From positions 16,463,403 to 16,527,402 of the forward strand of contig OZ035960.1 in NCBI GenBank assembly GCA_964034945.1: 64,000 nt of DNA, in the 5' to 3' direction. This DNA comes from Chrysopilus asiliformis (lineage: Eukaryota; Arthropoda; Insecta; Diptera; Rhagionidae). Shown one piece after another: positions 38,716 to 50,208 of this stretch. Position 1 is the stretch's first letter. Every line of letters begins with the position of its first letter. The notes beneath the pieces were generated by a model that had not been told where the DNA came from, did no database searches, and saw nothing but the letters and a program-made list of their open reading frames with translations. The translations under genes and the position numbers were made by a program.

Positions 38716-39115
38716 CTGAGTCCATTCGATTGTCCATCGTGGGTCCGTCTGTAAAAATTCCGATCTGAGATCGCCGTCCGTTTTGCCGTCCAAATCCCTT
38801 GGTGGAAATTAAATTTTCTACCTCGGTGGGACTTACCCCGTGGATGACGGATGGGTTTAAAGGTTGGTGTCGTCCTTGTTCAATTAAACCTAAAATAGGT
38901 AAGTCGAAGGCATAAGAATCGTCGTCAGGTAAACATCAAAAATTGGCAACGTCACTTACCTGAGTATTCAACCGGAAACTGCGATCTTCTTCGTCCCCTC
39001 GTTATCCCAGCGGCTAAACAGGCTCTCCGGCGTTGCAATAGCTGAAAAGTCATGATTAATTTGAAGAAATTTTATTATTATACAAAATATAACCAAAAGC
39101 AAAAATACTTACCAT
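38716..39115 (-). ncRNA. Candidate spliced minus-strand transcript (small CDS or ncRNA)
   Basis: On the - strand four exon-like blocks are separated by canonical introns. Exon 1 ends at 39113 with ATG directly before a GTAAGT donor. Exon 2 is 39041-38960 (82 nt), exon 3 is 38889-38837 (53 nt), and exon 4 starts at 38764. The introns are 71, 70 and 72 nt; all three donors are GTAAGT and the acceptors are TTTTCAG, TTTTAG and TCTCAG. Starting at the exon 1 ATG the frame stays open through exons 2, 3 and 4 (27 codons plus one base, then 45 codons in total, then onward). The encoded peptide is basic and has no recognised family. After exon 4 the expected donor reads ATAAGTG instead of GTAAGTG (38715-38709). 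The block is clearly less AT-rich than its surroundings. It could be a lncRNA, a micropeptide gene or a decaying gene; typed as ncRNA for caution. Confidence 0.4.
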
Positions 39116-41810
39116 GCTTTTGTTTACAAACGATGATCACTGACAGTTGAGCTTTGCCAGTGAGCCTTACATAATTGTTTAAACAAAGTAGTTAGCTCGT
39201 TTGCTAACAGGTGTCTCATGGGTCGTTAGGGATTAAACTAAAACAAATCTGATCTACTACGTCCACTGATTTGAAATTTTGAAATTTCGTGGAAGGAATT
39301 GCAAATCAGTTGCAAAAAAGGTTTAGGTGCATAAAGTAGTTACAGTTTAATTCAGGAAATTAAAAGTTATTTTTTTTTTCAAAGTTTTAACAGTGCGTCG
39401 GAAAGAGTAGGTTTTTAGTTTATTTTGTGCTAAAAAGTGGGTGTAATTAAATTAATCTCATTTAACAGCCAAAAAGATTTCCTGGATTGGAGGCACCAGC
39501 GGAGGAGGAATTCCCGCCCATAAACCTGCAACTAGGTCTTTCCGCGCAAAATACAAGTATTTATAATTTTTATTATTATTGAGTCTCGGGGAATATTTAT
39601 AATTGGAGACGAATTAACATCACTTTTGAGCCTTAACTCTTTACATTGCACGGCGGTGAATTTGGCGCCAATCGTGGGAATAAAATTTCAAAAGCTCCTC
39701 AAATTTTCACTAAAGCGGCTAAAAGGAGTACATAAAACAATATATCATCGTTGAAGCGACCTTAACATTTGTTGGTGCGCTTAAGTCGTTTACGACGCTA
39801 AAAATTAATTTGTTAAAAGTCGACGCGGGAAAGCTGATAAAAGGTTATTGTAACCCGCAAACCATTGTCGTCGTCCCCGCTTGAAAATCCGTTGGAACGA
39901 TCCAAACAAAAGCTCCACGGACAATTCTGGAACGTTTTGAATCTTTTCATTGAAACGAATTGTTTCCTCGATCGTTCCCGTTTTGGAAATTATATTCAAC
40001 AATTTTAAAAGGTCAATTTTTATTTTATAAATTTAACCGCTTAACGTTTATTCTAATATTCTTTTGGCATTAGATTTTTGTGTGTAAAATTCTATGTGCA
40101 ATTAGTACCACATTCGATTGCAATATTCATTTTTTTTGATAAAGATTTATGCGTCGTTTATTATTCTTCGAGCTCAAAGAATTCTGCGAATGTTATGTTC
40201 TCCGTACCACTTGTCTTAATTTAAAACTTTGTTTGTGGTAATAATTTATTAGGTTTTGTTTGAATAATTTATTTATGCTTTTAATTTTTGAGTTTTAGTT
40301 ACGCATTTCTTTTTCTAGCTTATTTGCTTTTGATTTTGTTTAAGTTTAGCTGGATTTATTTTCGCATAGTTTTATCATATTTTCTTTTTAGTTAAAAATG
40401 CTTATATTTTTTTTAGATTGTTTTGCATTTGTTTGCTATTATTTATAAATAAATTTTTGTAATAGTTTTTAAATTTTTATTTGAACCAAAAATGATTTTT
40501 TATTATTATTTAATTAATTAAAATAAATGATTGTCTTTTGGAGATAATTTTAAATGATATTCGAACGTTTGTTTTTTTTTGAAATTTTTAATATTTTCAG
40601 ATATTTAAATATGCGTGTTTAAGCCCGTAGTTTGGGGCAGATACGCGATACCTGAAGATGAGCGAACGATCCCAGGTTTTCACAAAGTTGTTTTAACCCT
40701 CCTTTCCCTTCCCCCTCCTTTTAGTTTTTGTTGTTTAGAAGATGAAGAATATTTCCTTTGGCACGAATTTTTTTATGGAACATCGAGGTAATAGCTAGAG
40801 GTGAGCAAGGACCCCTCCCCATCCGGCGAGCTAAGCCGTCAACCACAAGCGTGCCACCCTGCCTCCTACTAGCCATCCACAACAAATCGACCCCCCAGGA
40901 TGTTACACATCCGAAGAAATGTCAACATCAATTGACTATGCTCTCTTGACAAATTTGAGACATTGGTCGTCTTTTGGGGGTGAAAGAAATGTTCAATTTG
41001 GACCGAATTTATGCGCCATACAATGACGATGACGTTGGCAATTAATTGGTTTCCGGCGACGTTTTTTTTTAATATGAAGCTAAGTTATTTATCAATTCAC
41101 GTTGTGTGATTATGTGAGGCCTACTGGCTACACTTATTTCAGTTTAAGTCATGACTCAAAAGATTTTTTTATTGTGATGATGGGTAATTAAATGACCTTT
41201 TAACATTTATTTAAAACGTCTGTCTTTGGTTCACATAATTTGAAATATTGCTTTGAAAAAATTCAAATGGGGATAATATGAGTTTACTTTTACGACAATC
41301 CTGACTTGAATTGACTTTGTTATTATTGGTAAAATGTTGCATATTTTATTAAGATAAGCCATGCGGCATACCGAATACGCTTCGATGCCGTAATCTATTA
41401 TAGGCTTGTGTGTCTGTTTGTCTGTTCGCTTAAAACTGGAGAACCATTGACCCCATTTGGATACAACTTTCGGATGATGGGTTAGATCTTCTTCGAGAGA
41501 ATTCTCCAATTCTCTGTTTTCTGGCAACGATATGGTCAAAAACGATTTTGTCCTTTTGAAGGAGTGGCCGTAATCTAAACAACATTCGAAATATTTTCAA
41601 TTAGGACGGATTCAGATTAACCCTGGCCCTCTCATTCTTCTCTACAGTGACGAAGCGCGACAAATTGATTTGGCTAGACCGTAGAATATTTTTATTGGGT
41701 TTGGGTTAAATAAATGTTGAACGGTTTGGTTTGGATGTTTTGTATTACACATCCTTAATGACCTTAATGACAAAGAACGCACTTTTAAATGACAAATGAA
41801 AAGAAGCACA
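39116..41810. other. Intergenic DNA with a GC-richer island
   Basis: An acceptor-like AACAG at 39464-39468 is followed by an open stretch to a stop at 39566, encoding WIGGTSGGGIPAHKP in its middle; this may be an exon on either strand but has no partner. Around 41400-41430 a GTGTGTCTGTTTGTCTGTTC run marks another repeat fragment. Open frames at 39805-40002 (-) and 40758-40949 (+) are unsupported. Confidence 0.35.
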
Positions 41811-41887
41811 AGGCTTTACTAACTCTACAATGAAGAAACAGGCCTCTTGAGTGCCTCTCTTTTCTAACTAGAGTGTGCCAATCCTTA

Positions 41888-42235
41888 AGACCCAACTACG
41901 ATCGACATAGCAGCGCATATGTAGCTGCATATGTCATTTCCAGAATAAGAAAGTCAATGTTATTACCCACAATAGACATGTGTCAAAGTGTTGCCACTTT
42001 CAAACCTTCATTAAACTTTCGTTAAGCATGAATAATTAGATACAAATGGAACTGGCATATGTAAATAGTGAACATAACATAAAATTTTAGTGTGAATTTA
42101 ATAATATTGTGGCCATATTAATTTCCACTTGAGGTAAAATGAAGATTAGCTTTTATGTTGACAGCTATGTATGCCGACATTCGTTGGGAATTTGACATTG
42201 ACATATGCGTTTTTATGTCTATCATAGTTGGGCCT
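41888..42235. mobile_element. PIF/Harbinger-type MITE (TSD TTA), nested in R6
   Basis: The ends AGACCCAACTACGATCGACA and its complement are flanked by TTA (41885-41887 and 42236-42238). The CGCATATG words recur in both arms. The corresponding point in R6 copy 2 (near 63132) is uninterrupted. Confidence 0.8.
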
Positions 42236-42721
42236 TTATTCTTCTTCGAATATGGACTATTCAAATTTTGTGTGTATCGTGAGAAATTTTTATTGTTCTT
42301 CTCTATTTTTTAAGCAATTTACGTGATTTCAATGTTTATTAACCCTCAAACGCCAAAAGCTATTACAAATTGATCGAACTCCGATTATTAAGTATCTTTC
42401 GCTTAGACGGAAACTGATTCCGTCTAGTAAGTCCTATAAACATAACAACAAATATCTGAACTCGCTTCGTTCGCCACCATGAAAATTTTAGACAGAAAAA
42501 AGTTCGTTTAGGTAGCTTTCAAAACTATTTTGAAGAGAAAATCGGAATTTGTGCCTCTCTTAAGGGGTTGAACGCCTGATAATATCATAGATTAGAGAGT
42601 TAATATAGATGAGAAGAAAACGCATTTTCCCATGTACTTACGTAGAGTAAATAGCTGCGCTAGTGGAATATTTTCTGATGACATCGGTATTCCTTTTCAC
42701 TCCTTCACGTTCAATTGGAAT

Positions 42722-43252
42722 CAGGGATCCCGTTTACACTACTATCGTAGTTTTACACTACTATTTCGACATAATTTGACCTAACACTACTTACACTACT
42801 GAAAAACTCAAAACACTACCTTTTTCGCCCTATAAAAAACGTGCTACAAAGAAAGTTAATTTCTAGATTTGAAAAGTTCATTTATCTGGGGAAAATTAAA
42901 AAATATGTAATTTATAATCATTCAGACTCTTTATGTAAAATATTTAAGTACTTCAGGCATTCCCTATGAAAAAGTGACTGACTAAACGCACTCAATCCTT
43001 GAACAAAAGGGACATATAATACTTAATTCCTTCCTTTAATTTTAATTAAAAAAAATTGATTTTTGTACTAAATATTTATAAAAATGTACTGATATGGTAT
43101 GCAATAAAACATTAGACGGTAACATTCAAAATGTGTTGTCTCAACCAAACTCTAAATTACTGTTAAAAAAGTTGACACTACTGAAATCCCTCTGACACTA
43201 CTATTTTTCGATCAGTAACACTCCGCTTTTCACTTTTAGGGTGGGAACCCTG
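42722..43252. mobile_element. hAT-type non-autonomous element (8-bp TSD ATTGGAAT), doubly nested
   Basis: The ends CAGGGATCCCG and (complement) CAGGGTTCCC are flanked by perfect ATTGGAAT duplications (42714-42721 and 43253-43260). Subterminal copies of ACACTACT recur near both ends, as expected for hAT transposase-binding motifs. No transposase. Confidence 0.85.
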
Positions 43253-43393
43253 ATTGGAATGCACAATTGACTCATACAACACAAACACAAACATATCCGG
43301 GGCCAGCGCTTTGTTTACATTCATCGTTGGGAATCATTCGTAGGCGCACAGGTTTTCCATTTTACTATTATTAACGTTTTTATAGCACTCAAA

Positions 43394-43496
43394 ATGTCCG
43401 CGAAAAACTATGTGCAATGTATTGTTAGGGAATGCTCGGCGGACAGCAAAAAAAATCCCAAAATAAAGTTTTTTACACCATTTCTCACACAAAAGT
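43394..43496 (+). pseudogene. THAP-domain N-terminus remnant
   Basis: From the ATG it encodes about 34 residues with C-x-V-x-E-C followed by a basic KKNPKIKFF stretch, resembling the start of a C2CH THAP finger (Cys-x(2-4)-Cys, then the hydrophobic core). The second Cys/His pair and the rest of the transposase are missing; it stops after FLTQK. Confidence 0.5.
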
Positions 43497-43815
43497 AATT
43501 CATGTCTTTACGAAGCAAATGAAACAGATGCAAAGTACTCTTCTTCAGGAAAAAATTTCTTCCTCGTTTCTTATCTATAGTAACTCTCTAATCTATGATA
43601 ATATGTTACAAATATCATTGTGCATTTACATTTTTCATTTAAATTTAATATTTCGACCGAAAAGCCTATTTATTGCAAAAATAATTATAAAATAACGGTC
43701 AACAACAAAGCAAATTGAATTTTTCATTTAAGAACAATAACGGTTAAAAAAAAGTATTATTTTAATGGGTTTAAAATTGACTAGACGGTATCTAGACTGT
43801 CTATACCGTAGCTTC

Positions 43816-45196
43816 GTCATTACTTCTAAATTTAAATAAATGCAATTTGCTGGCTAATTGATGCGAGAAAAATTGCTCGAACCTAGTTGAGATTACATTT
43901 AAAATTTATGTATTCTTGTGATCAGTTCATAAAAATTATATTGAAAACATAGGAAAAGCTACAGTTGCCAGGGACTGACAAAATTTTTATTTTATTTAAA
44001 AAAAATCATTTGTATGGGAGATGAGGAAAAGAAGTCGTTCAATGGGATTCTTGTCTATGCAAGAGTTTTGTAAAATCATATTCCGAACCAGGGATGGGAA
44101 ACGTTATCGTAACGTAACGAAATAATAAAATGTTTTTCAGGTTGTTTCTTTGAAACTACAATAATATAATGTTATAGGACTGTAATTCCGTTACACTAAG
44201 GAAAGACGTAACGAAACCAAAAAAATCGTTTTTCCATTATTTATTTATTTTTGCCTTATTTTATTGTGAAATTGTGTGGGGTTATACACAGAGCGCTATC
44301 CGCATAAAATATCATTAAAATTATTGTAAGACCTTACATTACTGCAAATATTGTCCATGTTTAACCTTTAGATTGCCGTTAGATTTCCAGGTTGCCAGTT
44401 GTAGTAGTATATGTTAAAAGGATCAACTTTATACTAGGCTCCAGATTTTTTGTATAGTTATTCAATAAATAATCATCGTTGAGATCACTTGCTTTTCATT
44501 TTGGTTTGTCCCATTGCTTTCCCACACAGTAGATTCCAAATAGATAACAAATATTCAAAACATAAACTCATAATTTTAATGAAAAAATGCCGGTAGTTTT
44601 ACCCCGAGTACAAACGACGCTAGCCAAAAGAAACTCGAAATAAAAGCAAATCTGTAACTTTTGATGAAAATCGCAATATAAGAAGGATTTCAAAGTGCTG
44701 TATCGCTGAACCTGCTGTACATAAAAATCTTTTTTACAAGTTTTGGGTACATTAGGTAGCCAAATTTGAAATAAATTTAAGACAAATATTTTTTTTTACT
44801 CAAACTACCGATTTCGATCGCTTCAAAGTAGGCGGAACTGCATAATGAATAAATTTTTGTTTATAAAGATATTTTACACAGCGTATCAACTCGCTTGTAT
44901 TTATGGACATTTGGTATAAAATGTCAAAAAAAACTCCGATTTTTTTTTATCAAATTTACACCAAACACTTGTAAAATTTTTACATTTGATCCAGATGTCG
45001 ATAACACATACGAGTTGACCCGAATTTGGTGTAAACGATTTTGATAAACAAAGATTTATTCATATAGATCCTTAAATTTTTTACAGTGTATCAATTAAAT
45101 TATTGCTATATAGAAAGCTTAAAGGTTATGGTGAGATGTATATTTTTTAATAAAACATTTCAAATATTTCAGTCTTTCAAACAAAGCTATTCCGTC
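43816..45196. other. Intergenic DNA
   Basis: AT-rich. CAGGGATGGGAAACGTTA at 44094-44111 resembles a hAT-type terminus with ACGTAACG subterminal words, but no matching right end was found. Otherwise nothing supported. Confidence 0.4.
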
Positions 45197-46068
45197 GCAC
45201 AGTGTGTCGCGTAGAACAACCTAGCTGGACAAAATTATTTTTCGGCAGTGTTGCATTCGTATCAATTAGTATGTTAGTATTAAAATAATATAAATCATTT
45301 TTCTAATGTTTTCTTTATTATTTTTTAAGGAAATTAGTTACAAGATTATGAAGTTATAAAAATTCAAAAAAAATACTAAAATAACCTAAAAATCCATAAT
45401 ACAAGAAATGTAAGAATCGTAGTATCTTAAAATACATTTTTTTACATTGAATACAATATTCATATTAATAAAATAATTTTATGAGTAACGTTCCCCATCG
45501 GAATCCGAGGTATCAGTTATCAGTAAAGGTTTTCTTAAAAAAACAAAAAAATATAGTTGTACTTGAGTGTGCTGGCTAAAATTTATACTATTATAAAGAA
45601 AAATGATGCAGCTAGAATATATGCAAAATTTAGCCCGGGTACATGTGGGTACATATAATTTCCAGACTTTGAAAGTTGTGAAACAAAGAAAAAATAACAT
45701 GTATTTTACCTATACTTTCAACACATTCTTTCATATTATTTGAATAACATACAAATTAATATTAATTGAAAAAAATATATTACTTGCCCTCAGAAATAAG
45801 ATCTATCAATAAAAATATTTCACAATTGCAAACTGACACAGTAACTGGTGCACAAAGTATCGCGAAAATATGACTGGCGTATAATTACAATTGCACTTAA
45901 CAATTGACTCAACTTTAAATCCTTATCTTTAATTACCGTTAGATGTTAGACATAAACAATAGTCGGTTTTGGAAGTTTGAAGGTGTTGTTTACATCAGTT
46001 TTTAGCTCATTGCTGGGAATCTGGTAATGACTTTTGTCCATCTAGATTGGTCAGATGACACACTGTGC
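45197..46068. mobile_element. Probable MITE with GCACAGTGTGTC termini
   Basis: The left GCACAGTGTGTCGC and the right complement (GCACAGTGTGTCAT) are followed in both arms by a CTAGNTGGACAAAA block. GTC flanks both ends, a possible 3-bp duplication. The interior is very AT-rich with no transposase. Confidence 0.5.
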
Positions 46069-47818
46069 GTCGATATCATGATAATAACGATCTATATTGC
46101 TATTTGTAAGGTGTAAATATTTGCAGTATTGTTCCAAAACTTGGTCAGTGTCTTCATAAATCAGATTTTCCGATTGCATATTTTGAATTTTGAGATTACT
46201 TTCGCATTAACAAAATTTTTTCGGCTCTGACAATTAATTAAAAATCAATAAAAATAAGAAATAAGTTGCTCCAATTGGGGCCCCTGAGGTGAGATTTTTT
46301 GTATCGCGCACAAGTTGCACAATAGTATGCGGCAAGCCTGTGTTTCACTAGAAAAAAAAATTTTCTTACTGTTGATCACAAATATTTATTTATAATTAAT
46401 TAATTGCAGACACCATGTTTATGTACTAGAAGAATATTGCTGACGCCCTTATCATACACGACAATTGTTTTGAATATGATATTCATTATATAGGTACGAA
46501 GTAAAATTTAAATACAAGTTTTTTTTATAAAATTACTTGGTAATATTCTATTTACACTCCTTTTCTATTGGATGGCAGGTGAATCGTGCTACAAAGCAGT
46601 ACTTGTGCAATCTCCATTTAGAATTTTTTCGCTATTTTATATTTCATTTTGAAAAGATTCACACCTTATAAAAACAGTGATGTAACACATTTCATGAAAT
46701 ACGATAAGAGTTTATGTTTACGTTTAACATGTTCACACCCTAAAAAATTTCATTTATTAACCAAATTACACCTTAAATGGTTTGCTAGTACCTAACATAG
46801 CATGATATAAATATCCTTTGTTTTCTCATGTTTCTTCACATATTTAATAGCAATTTGCAAACAACATTTTCCTAGACTATATACTCTTCAAAATGGAACT
46901 AACATTAAATGTGTCATTAAATGATTTGCTTTGGTAACGATATGCTGTTCCCATTTAAAATTATATTCTTACTAGGATTTTTGCTCTAATTAAATTATCA
47001 TAGCCACACCTATTTTAAGAAATACTCGTTTTTCTAGCGAAAATCGATTTATTAAATTAATCTAGGGAAAGGGTTATTTCAAGTCATGTCACTATGGAAA
47101 TCTTTTAACAGAAAATTATTAAGTAAATTTTAAACGAATGAATTTAGAGGCAATGTTTTAATTTGGACGTGTGTGAAGTAGTCAGAAATTATCTTCTAGA
47201 ATTTGCTTAACGAATCTTTACCTTATATTTTCAACTCTTGGTTCTTTTTTTTATCAGTCGGTTTATTTCTGATGCTATAACTATTTTTTGTCACTTTCGA
47301 CTTCCTCTTTTCCCGACAATAATTTCGACAACTAGGCTGACCAAAATTATTAATTACGAAAGTGCTCTGTCAATTTTACGCTAATTGCGATTCGAACCGA
47401 TTATTATCTTGTAATGCTGTAACACATCAAATGTTGTAATTCAAAAATCAATTACCGAATTCATCATTCGCATCAAGGTCAAGAAATTGAGTAGATAATA
47501 CCATCTATGATATCACCTATGGCATGTTAAAAAGTTTTCCTCTTTCGTGCAATGGACTGTCCATGAACATGATCGCAATAATCAAATCCATACCGGCGTT
47601 GTCAGTTTTTTGGAAAGAAAAAAAATTGTTGCCTAATTACAACACGAGAGTACATTGAAAACCGGGTCAAACGTTAATTTTCGCTTTAGGCGGTGTTACG
47701 AAAAGTTAATAAAATGAAAAAACTCTCCCTGTATTTCTTAATGTGTAACTCTACTTTTTTATGCTGTGTTAATAAAATTGGTAGCATTTTTAAATAATTT
47801 CGGATTTATAAAGGAGTA
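46069..47818. other. Intergenic DNA between Ly6 genes 2 and 3
   Basis: AT-rich; no gene or bounded repeat recognised. Confidence 0.4.
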
Positions 47819-48361
47819 CTGCCATCCCTCGATTTAAAATATGTACCTCGATAAACAAAATTTTACCCGCCGTGTATATAAAAACACTAAGCGACAAATT
47901 ATATTCAACTGCTGGTTCTTTAAAAAAATATATAATTTTTAGAAAATATGTTTTTTTAGAAAAAAAATTTACTCCTAAAAAATTGTCTTTCGATTTTCTT
48001 CATGAACAAACCCCTTTTGTTAATGCAGAAAAATTTTTTCTATCCATACAGTTAAAACAATCAGAAAACTGTTTTAAGGTTTTTAAAAAAATATTCTCTG
48101 TATAGAAAAAAATATTTAGAAAAAAATATTTAGAAAAAAATATTTAGAAAAAAAGTCACCATTCAAAGAATAAAGGGGGACATGGATCGGCTATAAGTAC
48201 AAGCATCCCAGGATTTACGACGTTTCTGGGCGGGTGAACATTCGATATTTTGAGCCGGATATTGAAACGTCGTATATCGAAATATCGTATATCGAAAACG
48301 TTGTATATCGAAAATCATATAGCGAAACGTATATCGATATGTCATAGACGAGGGATACCTG
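47819..48361. mobile_element. pogo/Tigger-like MITE (TSD TA)
   Basis: The left CTGCCATCCCTCG and right complement CAGGTATCCCTCG are flanked by TA (47817-47818 and 48362-48363). The right half carries repeated TATATCGAAA words (48240-48340). The CAGG-ATCCCTCG terminus and TATATCGAAA repeats are typical of pogo-lineage elements. Confidence 0.65.
48105..48154. repeat. 15-bp tandem repeat
   Basis: Three and a bit copies of GAAAAAAATATTTAG inside the pogo-like MITE. Confidence 0.85.
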
Positions 48362-48393
48362 TATTCTGTTAATACTTTTTTTATGCAGATTCT

Positions 48394-48447
48394 ACCCTCC
48401 CCTTAGCCCTCCCCTTACCACTCCTCTTACCCCTCCCCTTACCCGTC
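48394..48447. repeat. C-rich tandem repeat (CCCTCCCCTTAC)n
   Basis: Four to five imperfect 12-bp units just outside the right end of the pogo-like MITE. Confidence 0.75.
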
Positions 48448-49889
48448 CATGAAATGTTTGATGTTTTTTATCTACAGCACCTCAACCTTTTTGTCCCCCG
48501 TTTAAAAATTTATAGTTGCGATATGGTTTTTACAAAAATAATATCGACAATGAAAGTGTTAAGGAAGAATTGGAAAAATTGCGAGAGATGTGAATATTCA
48601 TTTTATTCGCAATATTTAAAAAAAAATGAATTAAAGCATGGGTAAATATAGAAAAAAATGAGTAGATTAATTTTTTTGCCTAAAAATCTCTTATTTTCTC
48701 CAAAAATTTGAAAGAAAATGGTTTAAAATTACATATGGTCATAAATTCTTTGTCTTCATGAGCAAAATATTCCAATAAATGTCTTAATAAAATGTAGCGT
48801 AAATTATTATCGCACACTCCTAACAAACCTCCGTCATCAACCTGAATTTCTTTCAACCTGCCAGTTACATGAAAGGGTCCGCACATAATTTGGCAACTTG
48901 TTCAAAAATGTGGAAAACAATTGATTCGCCTGGTGAAGTTTTCCATTGAATCTCCACTGTATCTTGAGAGAAGGTATCTTTATGAAAGCTCCGTACCACA
49001 CCCACTCAACTCTTTGGCTCCCCAACGCAGAAATACATATTTCTTGCCTATGTTAGGGCGCGTGCTCTCAACGATCCAAAAATAAGTCATTTTCCCTATT
49101 GAAAGTGTTTTCAGGCGCATATCGGCATAAATTCGGTTGGTGCTGGGTTCGATGGATTTTCATCATAAAACATTGTGCCAATTTGAGTTTCTGCCTTTCA
49201 CCATAGTGTCTACTTAGCTAATGGGATTCATCTATATCTACACGGTGGAGATATATCTATTGGATATATTTGCCAGGCTGTGCTGAAATTATTGACAAGT
49301 GTATATGTCGATCATAGTCCAAAAATAAATTCCTTTTCAGAAAAGTCCATTTCCATCGTCGCCACCCCTGTCATCCCCCATCATTAATTTACAACATAGG
49401 GAAACGCATTGAGTGTTATCTATGAAATTATCTATGAAAGCCAGCCAAATAGATGATGGGTGGTAGAACCTTTGCGAAACTAGACACAAACTATACATAA
49501 AAGTGGTCGATTTCATGCTCTCTATCCGGAATCTTTGATGGCCATGCGATAATAAAACGTTTACTTCGATTTGGTTTCCCCACATCCATGCCGCCCCAAA
49601 TTTGAAAAGCTCCACTCTCACTGTACGCATTTTCCCGTCGAAGTTTTTCCTCTACGGAATTCGCTTTTTATTGCGCTTGTAGCGACATTTTACAGTGCGA
49701 ACGTATAGAAATCTACGTGCTGTGAACAACATCCAGCGAAGTTGGTGGACAAACAAATGGATCCACATGGCGATGGCGTCTGGCAGTGAGCGTTGCGACG
49801 CAGGCGAGAAGGAAACCATCGATTGCGGGCAAAAGGTTTGCGTTGGATATTTGTCCCGTCGAATGAACGCCACCGACACCGCAGTTCCG
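48448..49889. other. Upstream region of Ly6 gene 3
   Basis: The part from about 48860 to 49930 is notably less AT-rich. Overlapping open frames run on both strands: 49337-49630 (-), 49652-49915 (-) and 49695-49928 (+). The + frame has a cysteine pattern RCDAGEKETIDCGQKVC somewhat like a Ly6 middle exon, but no acceptor/donor pair or hydrophobic ends support it. Confidence 0.35.
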
Positions 49890-49923
49890 TCAGTTACTGG
49901 AAATACACACATCAATTCGGATC
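49890..49923 (+). promoter_or_regulatory. Inr + DPE core promoter of Ly6 gene 3
   Basis: TCAGTT at 49890-49895 is an arthropod initiator. With its A (49892) as +1, positions +28 to +32 read GGATC, a perfect match to the DPE consensus RGWYV. No TATA box was seen. The implied 5'UTR is about 259 nt. Confidence 0.6.
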
Positions 49924-50150
49924 GCTAAAAATTCAAATCTTCGAATCGTGAGATTTTGTCGTTTTGGTGTGTTTCAAAAAAAGCAACACTTGTTGGCGTG
50001 TATTTGATTCGCGGAAAATTTTCCCCAACAGTGTTTTCCATTTGCGTTCGTATTTTTGATTTGAAAATTAAAAGAAAATTCTTTTTTCACATTCGTAGAA
50101 AAAAAAACATTTTTGTTTAGATATTGTAAATTTAATTCAAATCAAGAAAA

Positions 50151-50208
50151 ATGTATTCTATCCGATTGTGCCTGCTGTCAGTTGTCGTCCTTTCTATCAT
50201 ACATTCGG
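50151..50208 (+). CDS. Ly6 gene 3, exon 1 (signal peptide)
   Basis: Nineteen codons plus one base, ending at a GTGAGC donor (50209). It encodes MYSIRLCLLS and a valine/isoleucine-rich core. Confidence 0.85.

Larger units (their letters stand above)
42585..43595 (+). mobile_element. Non-autonomous element with THAP remnant (8-bp repeat TGATAATA)
   Basis: It is bounded by the 8-mer TGATAATA at 42577-42584 and 43596-43603. The inverted termini are (TCA)TAGATTAGAGAGTTA on the left and the complement on the right. P-superfamily elements make 8-bp duplications and carry a THAP DNA-binding domain, and this element has a THAP-like start (next entry). The inverted repeat and the 8-mer overlap by 3 bp on the left, so the edge is uncertain by a few bases. 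A hAT element is inserted within. Confidence 0.65.
41811..43815 (+). repeat. Dispersed repeat family R6, copy 1, with three nested elements
   Basis: Matches 63036-63908 in three pieces: 41811-41887, 42236-42584 and ~43600-43815. Shared words include CTTCGTTCGCCACCATGAAA, TCGTTTAGGTAGCTTTC and the terminal ATTGACTAGACGGT...CTGTCTATACCGTAGCTTC. The interruptions are the elements at 41888, 42585 and 42722. No coding potential recognised. Confidence 0.7.
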
